A stretch of 64,000 nucleotides of DNA from a virus: the IMG/VR virus record IMGVR_UViG_3300032157_000002, positions 1-64,000 of that record. The stretch is one strand, 5' to 3'. The notes under the pieces are model-generated. The model ran no database searches. It worked only from the letters and a program-made list of their open reading frames with translations, and was not told the origin of the DNA. Shown here piece after piece: positions 38,360 through 46,039 of the stretch. The position numbers and the translations under genes were made by a program. Position 1 is the stretch's first letter; each line of letters starts with the position of its first letter.

Positions 38360-38583
38360 AGACCATCCATAACACCCCAACCGGCCAGATCGTGCGTGAT
38401 GTGTTCGGTGACCGACCAGTATCTGGCGAGGAGATGGCCCGCTTCCTGATCGGGCTCGCCATGATGAAGGCCGAGGAAGCTGGCGACGGCCGGATCACCA
38501 TTCGCATCATCGAGGAATTCGCCAAGGTGTTCGACGCTCAGAATGAGGTGATCCATGAGCTGAAGCAGAAAGCAACGCCATGA
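38356..38583 (+). CDS. small hypothetical protein (75 aa)
   Basis: ATG 38356 overlaps the previous stop. The product is helical (EEMARFLIGLAMMKAEEAGD) and soluble. It is coupled on both sides. Confidence 0.7.
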   Translation: MKTIHNTPTGQIVRDVFGDRPVSGEEMARFLIGLAMMKAEEAGDGRITIRIIEEFAKVFDAQNEVIHELKQKATP

Positions 38584-38825
38584 AGCTCTGCATCAACTGT
38601 CGCTATTTTCATATGCCTCAGTTAGGCAAGGCACCAAGCGCGATGGAGCTTGAAGTCTTCTCCAAATGCAGCCACCCGAGTCTACGCGAGGAGCAGCCCG
38701 CCTCACTCGTCACCGGGGAAATTAGCCCGCCTCGCCTTCCAGATTGCGGTGCCGCCAGACTCCCAGGCTATGCGTGCGGTCCTGACGGGGTGCTTTGGGA
38801 GGAGAGGGCCGATGAAACACTCTAG
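38580..38825 (+). CDS. Cys-containing small protein (81 aa)
   Basis: It starts with ATGA coupling. CINCRYFHMP and later Cys residues (KCSHPS, DCGAA, ACGPDG) match a common phage zinc-binding form (C.NC.YF...C.HP...C). Confidence 0.7.
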   Translation: MKLCINCRYFHMPQLGKAPSAMELEVFSKCSHPSLREEQPASLVTGEISPPRLPDCGAARLPGYACGPDGVLWEERADETL

Positions 38826-39198
38826 AATTCTCGCCCATTGGCCCTTCTTCGTCGATGTCATCGAGGACGATCGCGTCTTCCTGCGCATCAAGGATGATGG
38901 TGACGATGCTGAATTGGAAATGCCGCTCAACCGTTTCTTCAAGATGTTCGGCCGGCGTCATCTCCAGCAAGGCCGCTACGGCACCATCGTCATCAAACAG
39001 CGCGCAGACAGCACCGTTGGCATGCGCGGCTGGCCCTATTGCCGGAAGTGGACGCAAGCGGAGATCGATGCCATCGAGGCCCAGGCCGATAAGCTCTGGA
39101 AAGCTTTGCATGATGAAGCGCCGCAAGCCAGCCCATCGCCCACCGAAGAATCCGATGAAGAAAGTGATGACGAGATTAAAGTCACGCTTGAAGATTAG
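38812..39198 (+). CDS. hypothetical protein (128 aa) with acidic-beta tail
   Basis: ATG 38812 follows GGAGGAGAGGGCCG and overlaps the previous gene by 14 nt. WPFFVDVIEDDRVFLRIKDD is beta-rich, and the end, EESDDEIKVTLED, belongs to the shared acidic-beta tail group. Confidence 0.7.
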   Translation: MKHSRILAHWPFFVDVIEDDRVFLRIKDDGDDAELEMPLNRFFKMFGRRHLQQGRYGTIVIKQRADSTVGMRGWPYCRKWTQAEIDAIEAQADKLWKALHDEAPQASPSPTEESDEESDDEIKVTLED

Positions 39199-39225
39199 CA
39201 AAACTGCTATATATAAGAGCAACAA

Positions 39226-39302
39226 GGTCTCGTAGCTCAGTGGAGTAGAGCACCCGACTCCGACTCGGGAGGTCGCAGATTCGAGTTCTGCCGAGACCAC
39301 CA
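39226..39302 (+). tRNA. tRNA-Arg (CCG)
   Basis: Acceptor GGTCTCG/CGAGACC with ACCA, anticodon loop CTCCGAC, T-loop TTCGAGT. All arms are standard. Confidence 0.92.
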
Positions 39303-39308
39303 AACAGC

Positions 39309-39412
39309 GCGGCCCATGAAGTGTGTGATATCCATCGAAGCCTGCTGGCCGCAACTCTAAACAGACCCGTGGCCCAATCGACATCTGAAGACCATTAAGA
39401 TCGTGGCCACGG
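39309..39412. other. two stem-loops between tRNAs
   Basis: GCGGCC (39309-39314) pairs with GGCCGC (39347-39352), and CCGTGGCC (39367-39374) pairs with GGCCACGG (39405-39412). Both loops are about 30 nt and start CCA/CAA, as in the array after terL. Confidence 0.6.
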
Positions 39413-39415
39413 TAA

Positions 39416-39491
39416 CTGGGTGTAGCTCAGTCAGGAGAGCGCCGGACTTGGAATCCGGAGGTCGCTGGGGCGGGACCAGCCACCCAGACCA
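39416..39491 (+). tRNA. tRNA-Pro (TGG) with non-canonical T-loop
   Basis: Acceptor CTGGGTG/CACCCAG with ACCA, a normal D-arm, and anticodon stem CCGGA/TCCGG with loop CTTGGAA. The T-stem GCTGG/CCAGC is perfect, but its 7-nt loop is GGCGGGA instead of TTCRANY. Confidence 0.85.
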
Positions 39492-39504
39492 TTCTTCCGC
39501 AGAA

Positions 39505-39557
39505 GAAGCAACGCCCAACACGAATATGAACACCCATTGAAACTTTGGCGTTGCTTC
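39505..39557. other. perfect 11-bp stem-loop
   Basis: GAAGCAACGCC (39505-39515) pairs with GGCGTTGCTTC (39547-39557). It lies between tRNA-Pro and the next CDS. Confidence 0.6.
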
Positions 39558-39576
39558 TCCTTTCTCAAGGTTCGCC

Positions 39577-39906
39577 ATGACTCCAGAACAGGCCCACGCA
39601 TTAGCTGAGACCATCACCACAGCGGTCCTCGATCAAATCGAGAAGGATCGCTATCACCCCATGTCCGACAATATCAAAATGGTGATCGCAGCGCAGCTCA
39701 TGGCCGGCAGCCAGCAGCCAAGAAAAAGCACAGCGCTCCCCCTGGATAACTATACCCAGGATGATGTCATCGCGCTCTGCGCCGAGAGCATGCAGCTTGT
39801 TTATGAGATGTCTGGCTATTTCAATGCGGCCAGCCTCGCTCCATCTGTCAACAATGCTCTTATGAATGTCCGCGCCGCGCTAAAACGCTTCGGCCTTCAT
39901 GTCTGA
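39577..39906 (+). CDS. hypothetical helical protein (109 aa)
   Basis: The start is behind the hairpin with a weak leader. The product is helical (AHALAETITTAVLDQIEKDR). No family is recognised. Confidence 0.65.
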   Translation: MTPEQAHALAETITTAVLDQIEKDRYHPMSDNIKMVIAAQLMAGSQQPRKSTALPLDNYTQDDVIALCAESMQLVYEMSGYFNAASLAPSVNNALMNVRAALKRFGLHV

Positions 39907-39915
39907 GGTGGAAAG

Positions 39916-40113
39916 ATGACCGATGAAAGCGAGTTAGCATCTTACAAGAAGGAAGTCATCGCGCTTCGGGAACTCCTTTTCCACAAAGATGCCGAGATCG
40001 AGGAGCTAAAGCGCCGGTTAGCCATTGCCAAGGATTATCTCGATAGCGATTGGTTCCCCCATAAAAGCCGAGCCGGCACAACCCGAACCATCGCAAGGAA
40101 GGCACTGTTATGA
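39916..40113 (+). CDS. coiled-coil protein (65 aa)
   Basis: GAGGTGGAAAG precedes ATG 39916. SYKKEVIALRELLFHKDAEI with EELKRRLAIAK is heptad-like. It shares the KDAEIEELKRRL type segment with the next two genes. Confidence 0.65.
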   Translation: MTDESELASYKKEVIALRELLFHKDAEIEELKRRLAIAKDYLDSDWFPHKSRAGTTRTIARKALL

Positions 40114-40469
40114 AAGCTGATCCACGCCTCGCCAGAGTTCTCGACGAAGCCGCCGATGAGCGCAAGCAATGGATTGCGATCGCTGAATCTCTTACGGCCA
40201 AGCTCGAAGAAAAAGATGCCGAGATCGAGCGCCTAAGAAGGGATGTGGCGGCCAAGGATGCTGAAATCACTAATCTGAAGCGATTATTCGCGAGCGCCGA
40301 AGATTACCGCGATTTATATCCCAATAACATCGACTATCTCTCCGCGCGCGAAACCACACTCATGGCAATGCTCCGCGAGCTTTCGCCAGAGGATGTGGTA
40401 ACAAAACTCAGCTTAGAAGGCGAGCTTGAACAAGTCAGGGCTGAACTTAAGGAGGCACTATCCTCATGA
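40110..40469 (+). CDS. coiled-coil protein (119 aa)
   Basis: ATGA coupling joins it to the previous gene. It has repeated K-D-A-E-I segments (EEKDAEIERLRRDVAAKDAE). It is probably related by duplication to its neighbours. Confidence 0.65.
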   Translation: MKADPRLARVLDEAADERKQWIAIAESLTAKLEEKDAEIERLRRDVAAKDAEITNLKRLFASAEDYRDLYPNNIDYLSARETTLMAMLRELSPEDVVTKLSLEGELEQVRAELKEALSS

Positions 40470-40882
40470 TCGACGAAATCGAACGCCTCCGCGCCCAAAT
40501 CGCCCAGAAAGACGCTCTCATCGCCAAATATGAGAAGCGCTTAGAGATCGATCGCGTCTATGAGCAAATCCCAGAAGAAGAGCGCACCACTCGCGATCCC
40601 GTCACCGGCCGGCTTGAATGGCTGCGCCCCCGCATCACCACTCCAGAAGAGCGCGAGCACATGCCCGATAAAATCCTCGCCCTCGAAATCGGCGAGGCCC
40701 ATCTCCTGGAACTTATCCGCGATGCCTATGAAGCCCTGCGGCCTCCGGTAGACGATCCCGATCCAGGCCTAATGGAAGCGCTCCGCTTCTATGCCTGGAA
40801 AGCCGACCAAAGAGAAACCAGCCATGACCAAGAAAAAGACGACCAAGCCAATCCCCAGCAAGAGCCCGATCAAGGAACTTGA
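40466..40882 (+). CDS. coiled-coil protein (138 aa)
   Basis: ATGA coupling again. The N-terminus (EIERLRAQIAQKDALIAKYE) is a coiled coil, the middle has a compact segment (EEREHMPDKILALEIGEAHL) and the tail is Glu/Gln-rich. It overlaps the next small gene by 59 nt. Confidence 0.65.
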   Translation: MIDEIERLRAQIAQKDALIAKYEKRLEIDRVYEQIPEEERTTRDPVTGRLEWLRPRITTPEEREHMPDKILALEIGEAHLLELIRDAYEALRPPVDDPDPGLMEALRFYAWKADQRETSHDQEKDDQANPQQEPDQGT

Positions 40883-40949
40883 CGACCTCAGCCTAGAAGT
40901 CGCCAAACTGCGCAAATTCCTCGAAACCAAACCCAAGAGAGCAAAATGA
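40824..40949 (+). CDS. 41-residue basic peptide gene
   Basis: ATG 40824 follows AGAGAAACCAGCC and the stop overlaps the VWA start (ATGA). The product is Lys-rich with one short helix (ELDDLSLEVAKLRKFLE). The double overlap supports translation. Confidence 0.5.
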   Translation: MTKKKTTKPIPSKSPIKELDDLSLEVAKLRKFLETKPKRAK

Positions 40950-41668
40950 CCACCCCAACCCGCATTTCCATGCTCCTCGACGCCTCCGGCTCCATGCGCG
41001 AAGGCCTCACCGCAACCCTCTCCGGCCTAAAAGAGTATATCGATACCCTTAGTGGCGATGGCAACTCTTACGAATACTCTCTGGTGCTGTTCAACGCCAT
41101 CACCACCGAGACCATCTATAAAGCGGTCCCGATTAAATCGGTCGATCACGACACCATCGTCAGCAAATATAAACCGACCGGCGCCACCCCGCTGATCGAT
41201 GCCGCTATGCGCCTGATTCAGGCCACCGAACAGGCCGCCACGACAGGCCAAAAGGTGATCGTGGTCATCCAAACCGATGGCCAGGAAAACGCCTCGACCG
41301 AATTCACCACCGCCGATCTCCACAAGAAGATCAAGGAGAAGACCGCGCAAGGCTGGCAATTCGTCTTCCTCGGCGCCGATATCGATGCCTATGATATGGC
41401 CCGCCAATATGGTATCTCAGCCGCCTCGACTATGAGCTACAGCAAAGCTGGCCAGAGCACCGGTGCAACCTTCCGCTCGCTTGGCGTCAATACCCAGAGC
41501 TATGTCAGCGGCCAGAGCGCCTGCATGGATTGGAGCGAGCAACAGCGCGAGGCAGCCGGCGAAGATCAAGTCCTCAGCCGAACCTCTGTTGCCCCTGGTG
41601 TTTCGACCCCAGCCAAACCCGAAAAGAAGGATGACAAATCCAGCCTGATCGACGATATCACCGTCTGA
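40946..41668 (+). CDS. von Willebrand factor A-domain protein
   Basis: The MIDAS motif is complete: DASGS (residues 12-16), the TGATPLIDA Thr, and VVIQTDGQEN with its Asp. The domain spans about 1-180. The C-terminal 60 residues are Ser/Lys-rich and end LIDDITV. VWA proteins often partner MoxR-type AAA+ ATPases; two AAA+ ATPases are encoded at 25-30 kb, so a chaperone-like pairing is conceivable. Confidence 0.85.
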   Translation: MTTPTRISMLLDASGSMREGLTATLSGLKEYIDTLSGDGNSYEYSLVLFNAITTETIYKAVPIKSVDHDTIVSKYKPTGATPLIDAAMRLIQATEQAATTGQKVIVVIQTDGQENASTEFTTADLHKKIKEKTAQGWQFVFLGADIDAYDMARQYGISAASTMSYSKAGQSTGATFRSLGVNTQSYVSGQSACMDWSEQQREAAGEDQVLSRTSVAPGVSTPAKPEKKDDKSSLIDDITV

Positions 41669-41677
41669 TCAAGCAAA

Positions 41678-41914
41678 TCTCCGGCCCATAGCCACTCTGA
41701 AATCCCACAAAGCGGTGGCCGGAGACCCCTAAGCGAGCGCTGCCCAGTCCAGGATTGCAATACCCACAAGCACAGTGGCAGCCTCGCCCCTTTACGCCGC
41801 CCTTCCTCATCTTGATAGCCATTATGGGCATGGCGGCCCCCCTGGTGGTTCCTCTCATCGCCCACATAATGAGTGATGCCCAACCGGCTGCTGGCGGTCT
41901 CCAGAGGAACCACC
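41678..41914. other. gap with two stem-loops
   Basis: No convincing gene lies in 41669-41989. TCTCCGGCC (41678-41686) pairs with GGCCGGAGA (41717-41725). GGTGGTTCCTC (41844-41854) pairs with GAGGAACCACC (41904-41914). Confidence 0.6.
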
Positions 41915-41989
41915 CCACATCTTGCGCGTTCATCAGGAATCGTCCACTATAGGGGATAAATCACACATATCCTAGGAAAGCCACATAAC

Positions 41990-42130
41990 ATGGCCAAAGT
42001 CCTCGGCACCGACCCAAAATTGAAAGTCAGCGGGTTAGACCCCAAATATCGTCTATCCCCTAAAGGTGCTGCAAAACTAAGGAGTATGGTGAAGCGAAAG
42101 AAAGCTGCCAAACTCAAGGAGGCAAACTAA
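41990..42130 (+). CDS. 46-residue basic protein
   Basis: The frame runs from ATG 41990 to TAA 42130 with AGGAAAGCCACATAAC ahead. The C-terminal half is strongly basic (RSMVKRKKAAKLKEAN). It abuts the next gene with no gap. Confidence 0.6.
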   Translation: MAKVLGTDPKLKVSGLDPKYRLSPKGAAKLRSMVKRKKAAKLKEAN

Positions 42131-42484
42131 ATGGCCGTCACCGTTCGGCTTTTCACATTCTCTGAAATCATCACCGCGCCGGTCTCGGCAACCAGCGGAC
42201 GATACAGCACCGATAGCGTGGGCCTCTTGAAGTACCCCTATCTGGCGCGCCAAACCATCAGTGCAGGTGCATCGGCAACCACCGCCAATGCCAGCCTGAC
42301 TTCAAACAATAATTGTCAACTCCTGCAAGTCCAAGTGGACCCAGGCGGCGTCGTCCATATAGAGTTAACCGCGCGCGCCACAGATATTACCGAGGCAACC
42401 ACCGATAGCCTCTACATCTCCGGCACCCAGCTCTTCAAGATTGGCCCGAATTGGTCCATCTCTTTACTGGAGGCCTCGTTCTAA
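42131..42484 (+). CDS. hypothetical beta-rich protein (117 aa)
   Basis: CTCAAGGAGGCAAACTAA precedes ATG 42131. The product is Thr/Ser-rich beta sequence without charge clusters, as in small structural or decoration proteins. That is only a guess from composition. Confidence 0.65.
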   Translation: MAVTVRLFTFSEIITAPVSATSGRYSTDSVGLLKYPYLARQTISAGASATTANASLTSNNNCQLLQVQVDPGGVVHIELTARATDITEATTDSLYISGTQLFKIGPNWSISLLEASF

Positions 42485-43005
42485 TGTACACCAAGATGAC
42501 CGCCGCTGAATTGCGATCGGCGCTCTACACTCTCGATTTCACCCAGCGCGATTTGGCTGAGCTCCTCAGCTATTCCCTCTCCCAGATCAACGCAATGTGC
42601 CGCGACCGCACCGAAGTCCCCAAAGCGGTGGAATTCATCGTGCGCCTCATCCTGCTGCACCCCAAACTGAAAGACCTCATCATCGGCTGGCATATCGAGC
42701 AAACCACAGGTGAACCCAATATCGCCCAGGCCGAATTTATGAACATGGTCGCCCAGGGCGAATATGCCGCCGATCTCCTGAAAGCCAAAGACGATCAAAT
42801 CCGCGTCATCCGCGATGAAATCACCAACCTCAACGAACAAAATGCCGGCCTCAATAAAGAGCTAAGACGCCTCCGCCGCGACCAAAAGCGCGCCATGGCC
42901 CTCATCGAAGCCCTCATCGAAGAAGGCGTCATCGATCCCGCTCAAGATTGCCCCGAACTCTTCCCAAAACCAAAGACTGAACCAACCGTCGAGGGAGTGC
43001 ACTAA
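42484..43005 (+). CDS. HTH protein with coiled-coil (173 aa)
   Basis: TAATG coupling places the start at 42484. Residues 18-60 form an XRE-type HTH (FTQRDLAELLSYSLSQINAM). A long coiled coil follows (RVIRDEITNLNEQNAGLNKE). It is a possible transcription regulator of the packaging block. Confidence 0.7.
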   Translation: MYTKMTAAELRSALYTLDFTQRDLAELLSYSLSQINAMCRDRTEVPKAVEFIVRLILLHPKLKDLIIGWHIEQTTGEPNIAQAEFMNMVAQGEYAADLLKAKDDQIRVIRDEITNLNEQNAGLNKELRRLRRDQKRAMALIEALIEEGVIDPAQDCPELFPKPKTEPTVEGVH

Positions 43006-43124
43006 TGCGTGGTGGAATTGGTGCGACTGGCCACAGCCCTGAGCTAGGGGCCAGTCCTGCAATCGGGGCCTTTGCCGATATGGCTGGCAGCGAAGACATC
43101 AAGCGCAGACACTGGCAGAAATAA
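43005..43124 (+). CDS. 39-residue hypothetical peptide, doubtful
   Basis: The frame starts by TAATG coupling and ends 1 nt before the next ATG. It contains the stem-loop GACTGGCC (43025-43032)/GGCCAGTC (43049-43056), so the segment may be a structured spacer instead. Confidence 0.4.
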   Translation: MRGGIGATGHSPELGASPAIGAFADMAGSEDIKRRHWQK

Positions 43125-43370
43125 ATGATCATCTCCGATCTCGCCGCCGCCTTCGATCGGCATTTCAAGCTCGATAGCGGCACCCTCGTCAGCGTGGACC
43201 TATGCGATAATGGCAAGATGGTTGAGTTCGGCTTCGTCTCAACCATTACCGGCACCAAGCAGTTCATCGGCATAAAACTTTCCGGCCAGAGCTACAATGA
43301 GGCCGGCAAGGATGCCGCTGAGGGAGCTATGAAATGGCTTGCCGCTCACCATGAGAGGGTGAAGGTATGA
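43125..43370 (+). CDS. small hypothetical protein (81 aa)
   Basis: It is a soluble alpha/beta protein (SVDLCDNGKMVEFGFVS) that starts right after the previous stop and overlaps the next start (ATGA). Confidence 0.65.
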   Translation: MIISDLAAAFDRHFKLDSGTLVSVDLCDNGKMVEFGFVSTITGTKQFIGIKLSGQSYNEAGKDAAEGAMKWLAAHHERVKV

Positions 43371-43687
43371 TATTCGACCTGCCGGCTTTCATTCGTCGCC
43401 AAAGGGCATGGGGGGAAGAGACGTTCGGCCCTGGCGAGCGCACCATTGGCATTACGAAACATATCGCCAAAGAGCTTGATGAAATTCGCGCCGATCCCTC
43501 TGACCTGGAGGAGTGGGTAGACGTTATTCAGCTCGCGCTCTGCGGCGCGTGGCGCATGGGGTATTCACCAGAGCAAATCTGCGCAGCCATCCTCGCTAAG
43601 CAGGACAAGAATGAGGCGCGCGATTGGCCTGACTGGCGCACCGTTCCCCATGACAGTCCTGTTGAGCATATCAAGGTGATGGTCTAA
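43367..43687 (+). CDS. DUF550-type dATP/dGTP diphosphohydrolase (MazG-like)
   Basis: FGPGERTIGITKHIAKELDE then DLEEWVDVIQLALCGAWRMG match the DUF550 all-alpha NTP pyrophosphatase family, with the E..E and E..D metal-binding helices. It would hydrolyse dATP or dGTP to monophosphates and so shape the nucleotide pool. The end (KNEARDWPDWR) is also typical. Confidence 0.8.
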   Translation: MIFDLPAFIRRQRAWGEETFGPGERTIGITKHIAKELDEIRADPSDLEEWVDVIQLALCGAWRMGYSPEQICAAILAKQDKNEARDWPDWRTVPHDSPVEHIKVMV

Positions 43688-43896
43688 TGCGCGCTGCCCT
43701 CCATGATGTCGTCACCTTCATCAGAGGCAAGGAAACCCTAGACGGCACCATCGTCTTCGTCCACGCTGAAGGCACCAGCAATGAAGCCTATCTCATCGAA
43801 GTTGAAGAAGATGTCCTGACCGTCCATCCCGATCAAATCACCAAGATCACGCACAAGGCCGATGAGCAGAGTGAAAAAGAAACGGCGAGTGAATGA
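43687..43896 (+). CDS. small beta-rich protein (69 aa)
   Basis: TAATG coupling. The pattern DVVTFIRGKETLDGTIVFVH and EAYLIEVEEDVLTVHPDQI resembles a small SH3-like barrel (DUF4926-type layout), followed by an acidic tail. Confidence 0.65.
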   Translation: MRAALHDVVTFIRGKETLDGTIVFVHAEGTSNEAYLIEVEEDVLTVHPDQITKITHKADEQSEKETASE

Positions 43897-43920
43897 AGCA
43901 TAATCTGGGGGACAGACTTA

Positions 43921-44475
43921 ATGGCGCGTAAAAAGAACGAGCCGCCGACCGATAGCGCATCCCCAGAGGAGCCTGAAGAGGCCTTCGTGCTGGAGGAAAT
44001 GCCCGGCAATGTCACGCTTAAGCGTAAGCGCGGGCGTCCTATTTCGAAATGGAATCCGCAATACATCACAATTGCCAAAGCCATGCTCCGCAAGGGCGCA
44101 ACCATTGCTGAGATCGCCAAGGCGTTCGATGTAAAGGACAGCACTGTATGGAAATGGCGACAATCTTACGAGGAGTTCGATGAAGCCTTCCGCGAATTAG
44201 GAAGTGTGTATGATGAACGCATCGAAAGAACACTTGCTGAGCGTGCTGCGGGGTATTCGTATATCGCCCAGAAGCCTATGATTGTGAAGGGGCAAGTACA
44301 GATCGTAGAATACTGGGAGCATTGCCCGCCCGACATTACCGCGTTACGGCATTGGCTTGGTGTTCGCATGGGTGAGAAGTGGCGCGTTAAGGAGCAGGTC
44401 GAAGTCTCCGGCGATGAAGTCTTCAAGGAAGTCTGGCAGAACTTGAAATCCAAGCGGGATGAGGCAGAGAAATAA
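43921..44475 (+). CDS. terS: terminase small subunit
   Basis: A long acidic-then-basic N-terminus precedes an HTH (GATIAEIAKAFDVKDSTVWK) and the segment DEAFRELGSVYDERIERTLAERAAGYS, characteristic of phage TerS. It recognises DNA for packaging. TerL lies 4 kb downstream, separated by small genes. Confidence 0.8.
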   Translation: MARKKNEPPTDSASPEEPEEAFVLEEMPGNVTLKRKRGRPISKWNPQYITIAKAMLRKGATIAEIAKAFDVKDSTVWKWRQSYEEFDEAFRELGSVYDERIERTLAERAAGYSYIAQKPMIVKGQVQIVEYWEHCPPDITALRHWLGVRMGEKWRVKEQVEVSGDEVFKEVWQNLKSKRDEAEK

Positions 44476-44582
44476 GCCCTGGCCAGTCAGGAGATGGGTA
44501 GACGCGATAGTCATGGGCCAGGGCTTTGAAGAACTCTCGGCCATCCAGGAGTTGGAGACGGGATAGGTCGATTGGGCCGAGA
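44474..44582. other. two related stem-loops after terS
   Basis: AAGCCCTGGCC (44474-44484) pairs with GGCCAGGGCTT (44516-44526), and TCTCGGCC (44535-44542) pairs with GGCCGAGA (44575-44582). The loops are themselves similar (CAGGAG.TGG..AGACG). Confidence 0.65.
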
Positions 44583-44655
44583 AAAGTAAAAGCGGGGTGG
44601 GCGGTCCAGAACGTTGCCTTGGGTAACCACCATATAGTGAGGAGCCGCCTTGCAG

Positions 44656-44844
44656 CTATATAGCGCTGGCCTGTTTGGCTTTCAAGCGCTCTCGCCGGCA
44701 AGAGGCGCAATAGGGTTGGTTCGCCGAGCGCGGTCGCTCCCGGCAGGTGGTGCAGAGCATCCGGCAATCCTCACAGACTAGCCGGATGCCGTAGGCCTCC
44801 TTGGTCTGGCAGATTTTACAGATACGGGTTACCGGTTTTGACAT
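44656..44844 (-). CDS. zinc-finger protein (62 aa), antisense cluster
   Basis: Four Cys pairs (CKICQT, CEDCRMLCTTC, CASCRR) fill the protein, which ends in a basic helix. It is coupled by a 16-nt overlap to the gene at 44829-45221 and is opposite to the surrounding block. Confidence 0.7.
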   Translation of the reverse strand: MSKPVTRICKICQTKEAYGIRLVCEDCRMLCTTCRERPRSANQPYCASCRRERLKAKQASAI

Positions 44845-45221
44845 TTTCTTGCGACCCTCAGAGATTCAGTGTGATGCTTCGGGCAAAGCCAGCGGATGCT
44901 CTCGATAGGATTGTCGAAGTCGAGAATGCGGAGGCGGACATTCTCGACCCCGCACACCACGCACTTCCCCTTCCTTATCCGGCCAGCCCGAACATCCACG
45001 CCGATGCGAGAGCGAATGTCTGCGCGCCGCTTGGCTTCGCCCTCAAGCGAGTTCTCGGCGCGATAGCGTTTCTGACGTTGAGATTTACAGGCGTCGCACC
45101 AGCGATGGCTCGCCGAGCGCGGCGCCTGGAAGCATTTGGAGCAGAGCGAGGAGCACGCTGGACAATAAGGGCTCCATTTCTTAGCTTCTGCAACAGTACA
45201 GTGTTTGCATAGCCTAGCCAT
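44829..45221 (-). CDS. zinc-finger HNH-like protein (130 aa)
   Basis: N-terminal Cys pairs (CKHCTVAEAKKW, CPACSSLCSKC, CDACKSQR) resemble the 62-aa neighbour. The C-terminus (CVVCGVENVRLRILDFDN, WLCPKHHTE) has the shape of an HNH-related zinc domain but lacks a clear first His. Possibly catalytically weak. Confidence 0.7.
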   Translation of the reverse strand: MARLCKHCTVAEAKKWSPYCPACSSLCSKCFQAPRSASHRWCDACKSQRQKRYRAENSLEGEAKRRADIRSRIGVDVRAGRIRKGKCVVCGVENVRLRILDFDNPIESIRWLCPKHHTESLRVARKCQNR

Positions 45222-45289
45222 TGTGTGCGTTCCTGTCTATAGTCCCTTACGGTTTCGTGTGGAACGGTGAAACAGAAGGACCAAGGAGA

Positions 45290-45637
45290 ATGAGGGAATT
45301 CGATTTCGACCACGAGCTGGTGCTTCTGGAGGGCATACGGCGCGGTCTCGGCGATAGTTGGGCTCATGGCCAGGAGTGGATTACGGTGGTGCCACGTCGA
45401 GGCATTCTTGAGGTTTCGATGTCGCCGCCAGCTTCCAAGAAGATGTTCCGCATTCAAGAGCTGTTCCTCAGTCAGATGGATGAGGGCGATCTTTACAAGG
45501 CTGGCCTTATCGTCGGCTTTGAGATGGCAAAATATCTCAACAAATATCAGCGCTTCATTGATCCTTCGGCTCTGGCTTGGGAGAAGGGTGAAGAGGGTGA
45601 TGCAGGTAAACGTGGTGTCGCCGGCAGAGCCAAGTGA
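45290..45637 (+). CDS. hypothetical protein (115 aa)
   Basis: ATG 45290 follows CCAAGGAGAATGAGGG-type spacing. The product is alpha/beta (FDFDHELVLLEGIRRG). It lies between antisense zinc-finger genes and overlaps the next one tail-to-tail by 83 nt. Confidence 0.6.
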   Translation: MREFDFDHELVLLEGIRRGLGDSWAHGQEWITVVPRRGILEVSMSPPASKKMFRIQELFLSQMDEGDLYKAGLIVGFEMAKYLNKYQRFIDPSALAWEKGEEGDAGKRGVAGRAK

Positions 45638-45959
45638 TGCGAAGCGGCCAGTTGTAATCAGCATGATGCATTTCGGCCGGCTCGCCACAGACTTGGCATC
45701 CTTTTCGGCTGATTTTGCCGCGCTTGAGGTGTGAATGTGCATAGGCCCGCGCGCGAGCTTTGTGCTTCTGCTCCTCGCTCATCGCAGAGTATGGCTTGCG
45801 GGTTGCCCGCTTGTTGGCGGCTTGGCATCCGTTGCAATAGGACGAGCGGACGCCCTTAAAGTTCGTGCCGCACTTCGAGCAAAGGCGACGGCAATAGTTG
45901 CAGTAGCGCATCCCCTCTATTTGAATCTCGGTCTCTTGGCATCGCGGGCAGATCGGCAT
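45555..45959 (-). CDS. zinc-finger HNH-like protein (134 aa)
   Basis: N-terminal Cys pairs (CPRCQETEIQ, CNYCRRLCSKC, CNGCQ) match the other two antisense genes. The end, CQVCGEPAEMHHADYNWP then WLCRRHHVYLH, is a phage HNH-like form often found alone. The three genes are likely paralogues. Confidence 0.75.
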   Translation of the reverse strand: MPICPRCQETEIQIEGMRYCNYCRRLCSKCGTNFKGVRSSYCNGCQAANKRATRKPYSAMSEEQKHKARARAYAHSHLKRGKISRKGCQVCGEPAEMHHADYNWPLRITWLCRRHHVYLHHPLHPSPKPEPKDQ

Positions 45960-46039
45960 TAGCTTCTCGTTTGGTCTGTAGCGCCTTGCGGCTCATGCAA
46001 AAGTGACTATAACAATGTCAGCACCCAGACAAGGAGAGA

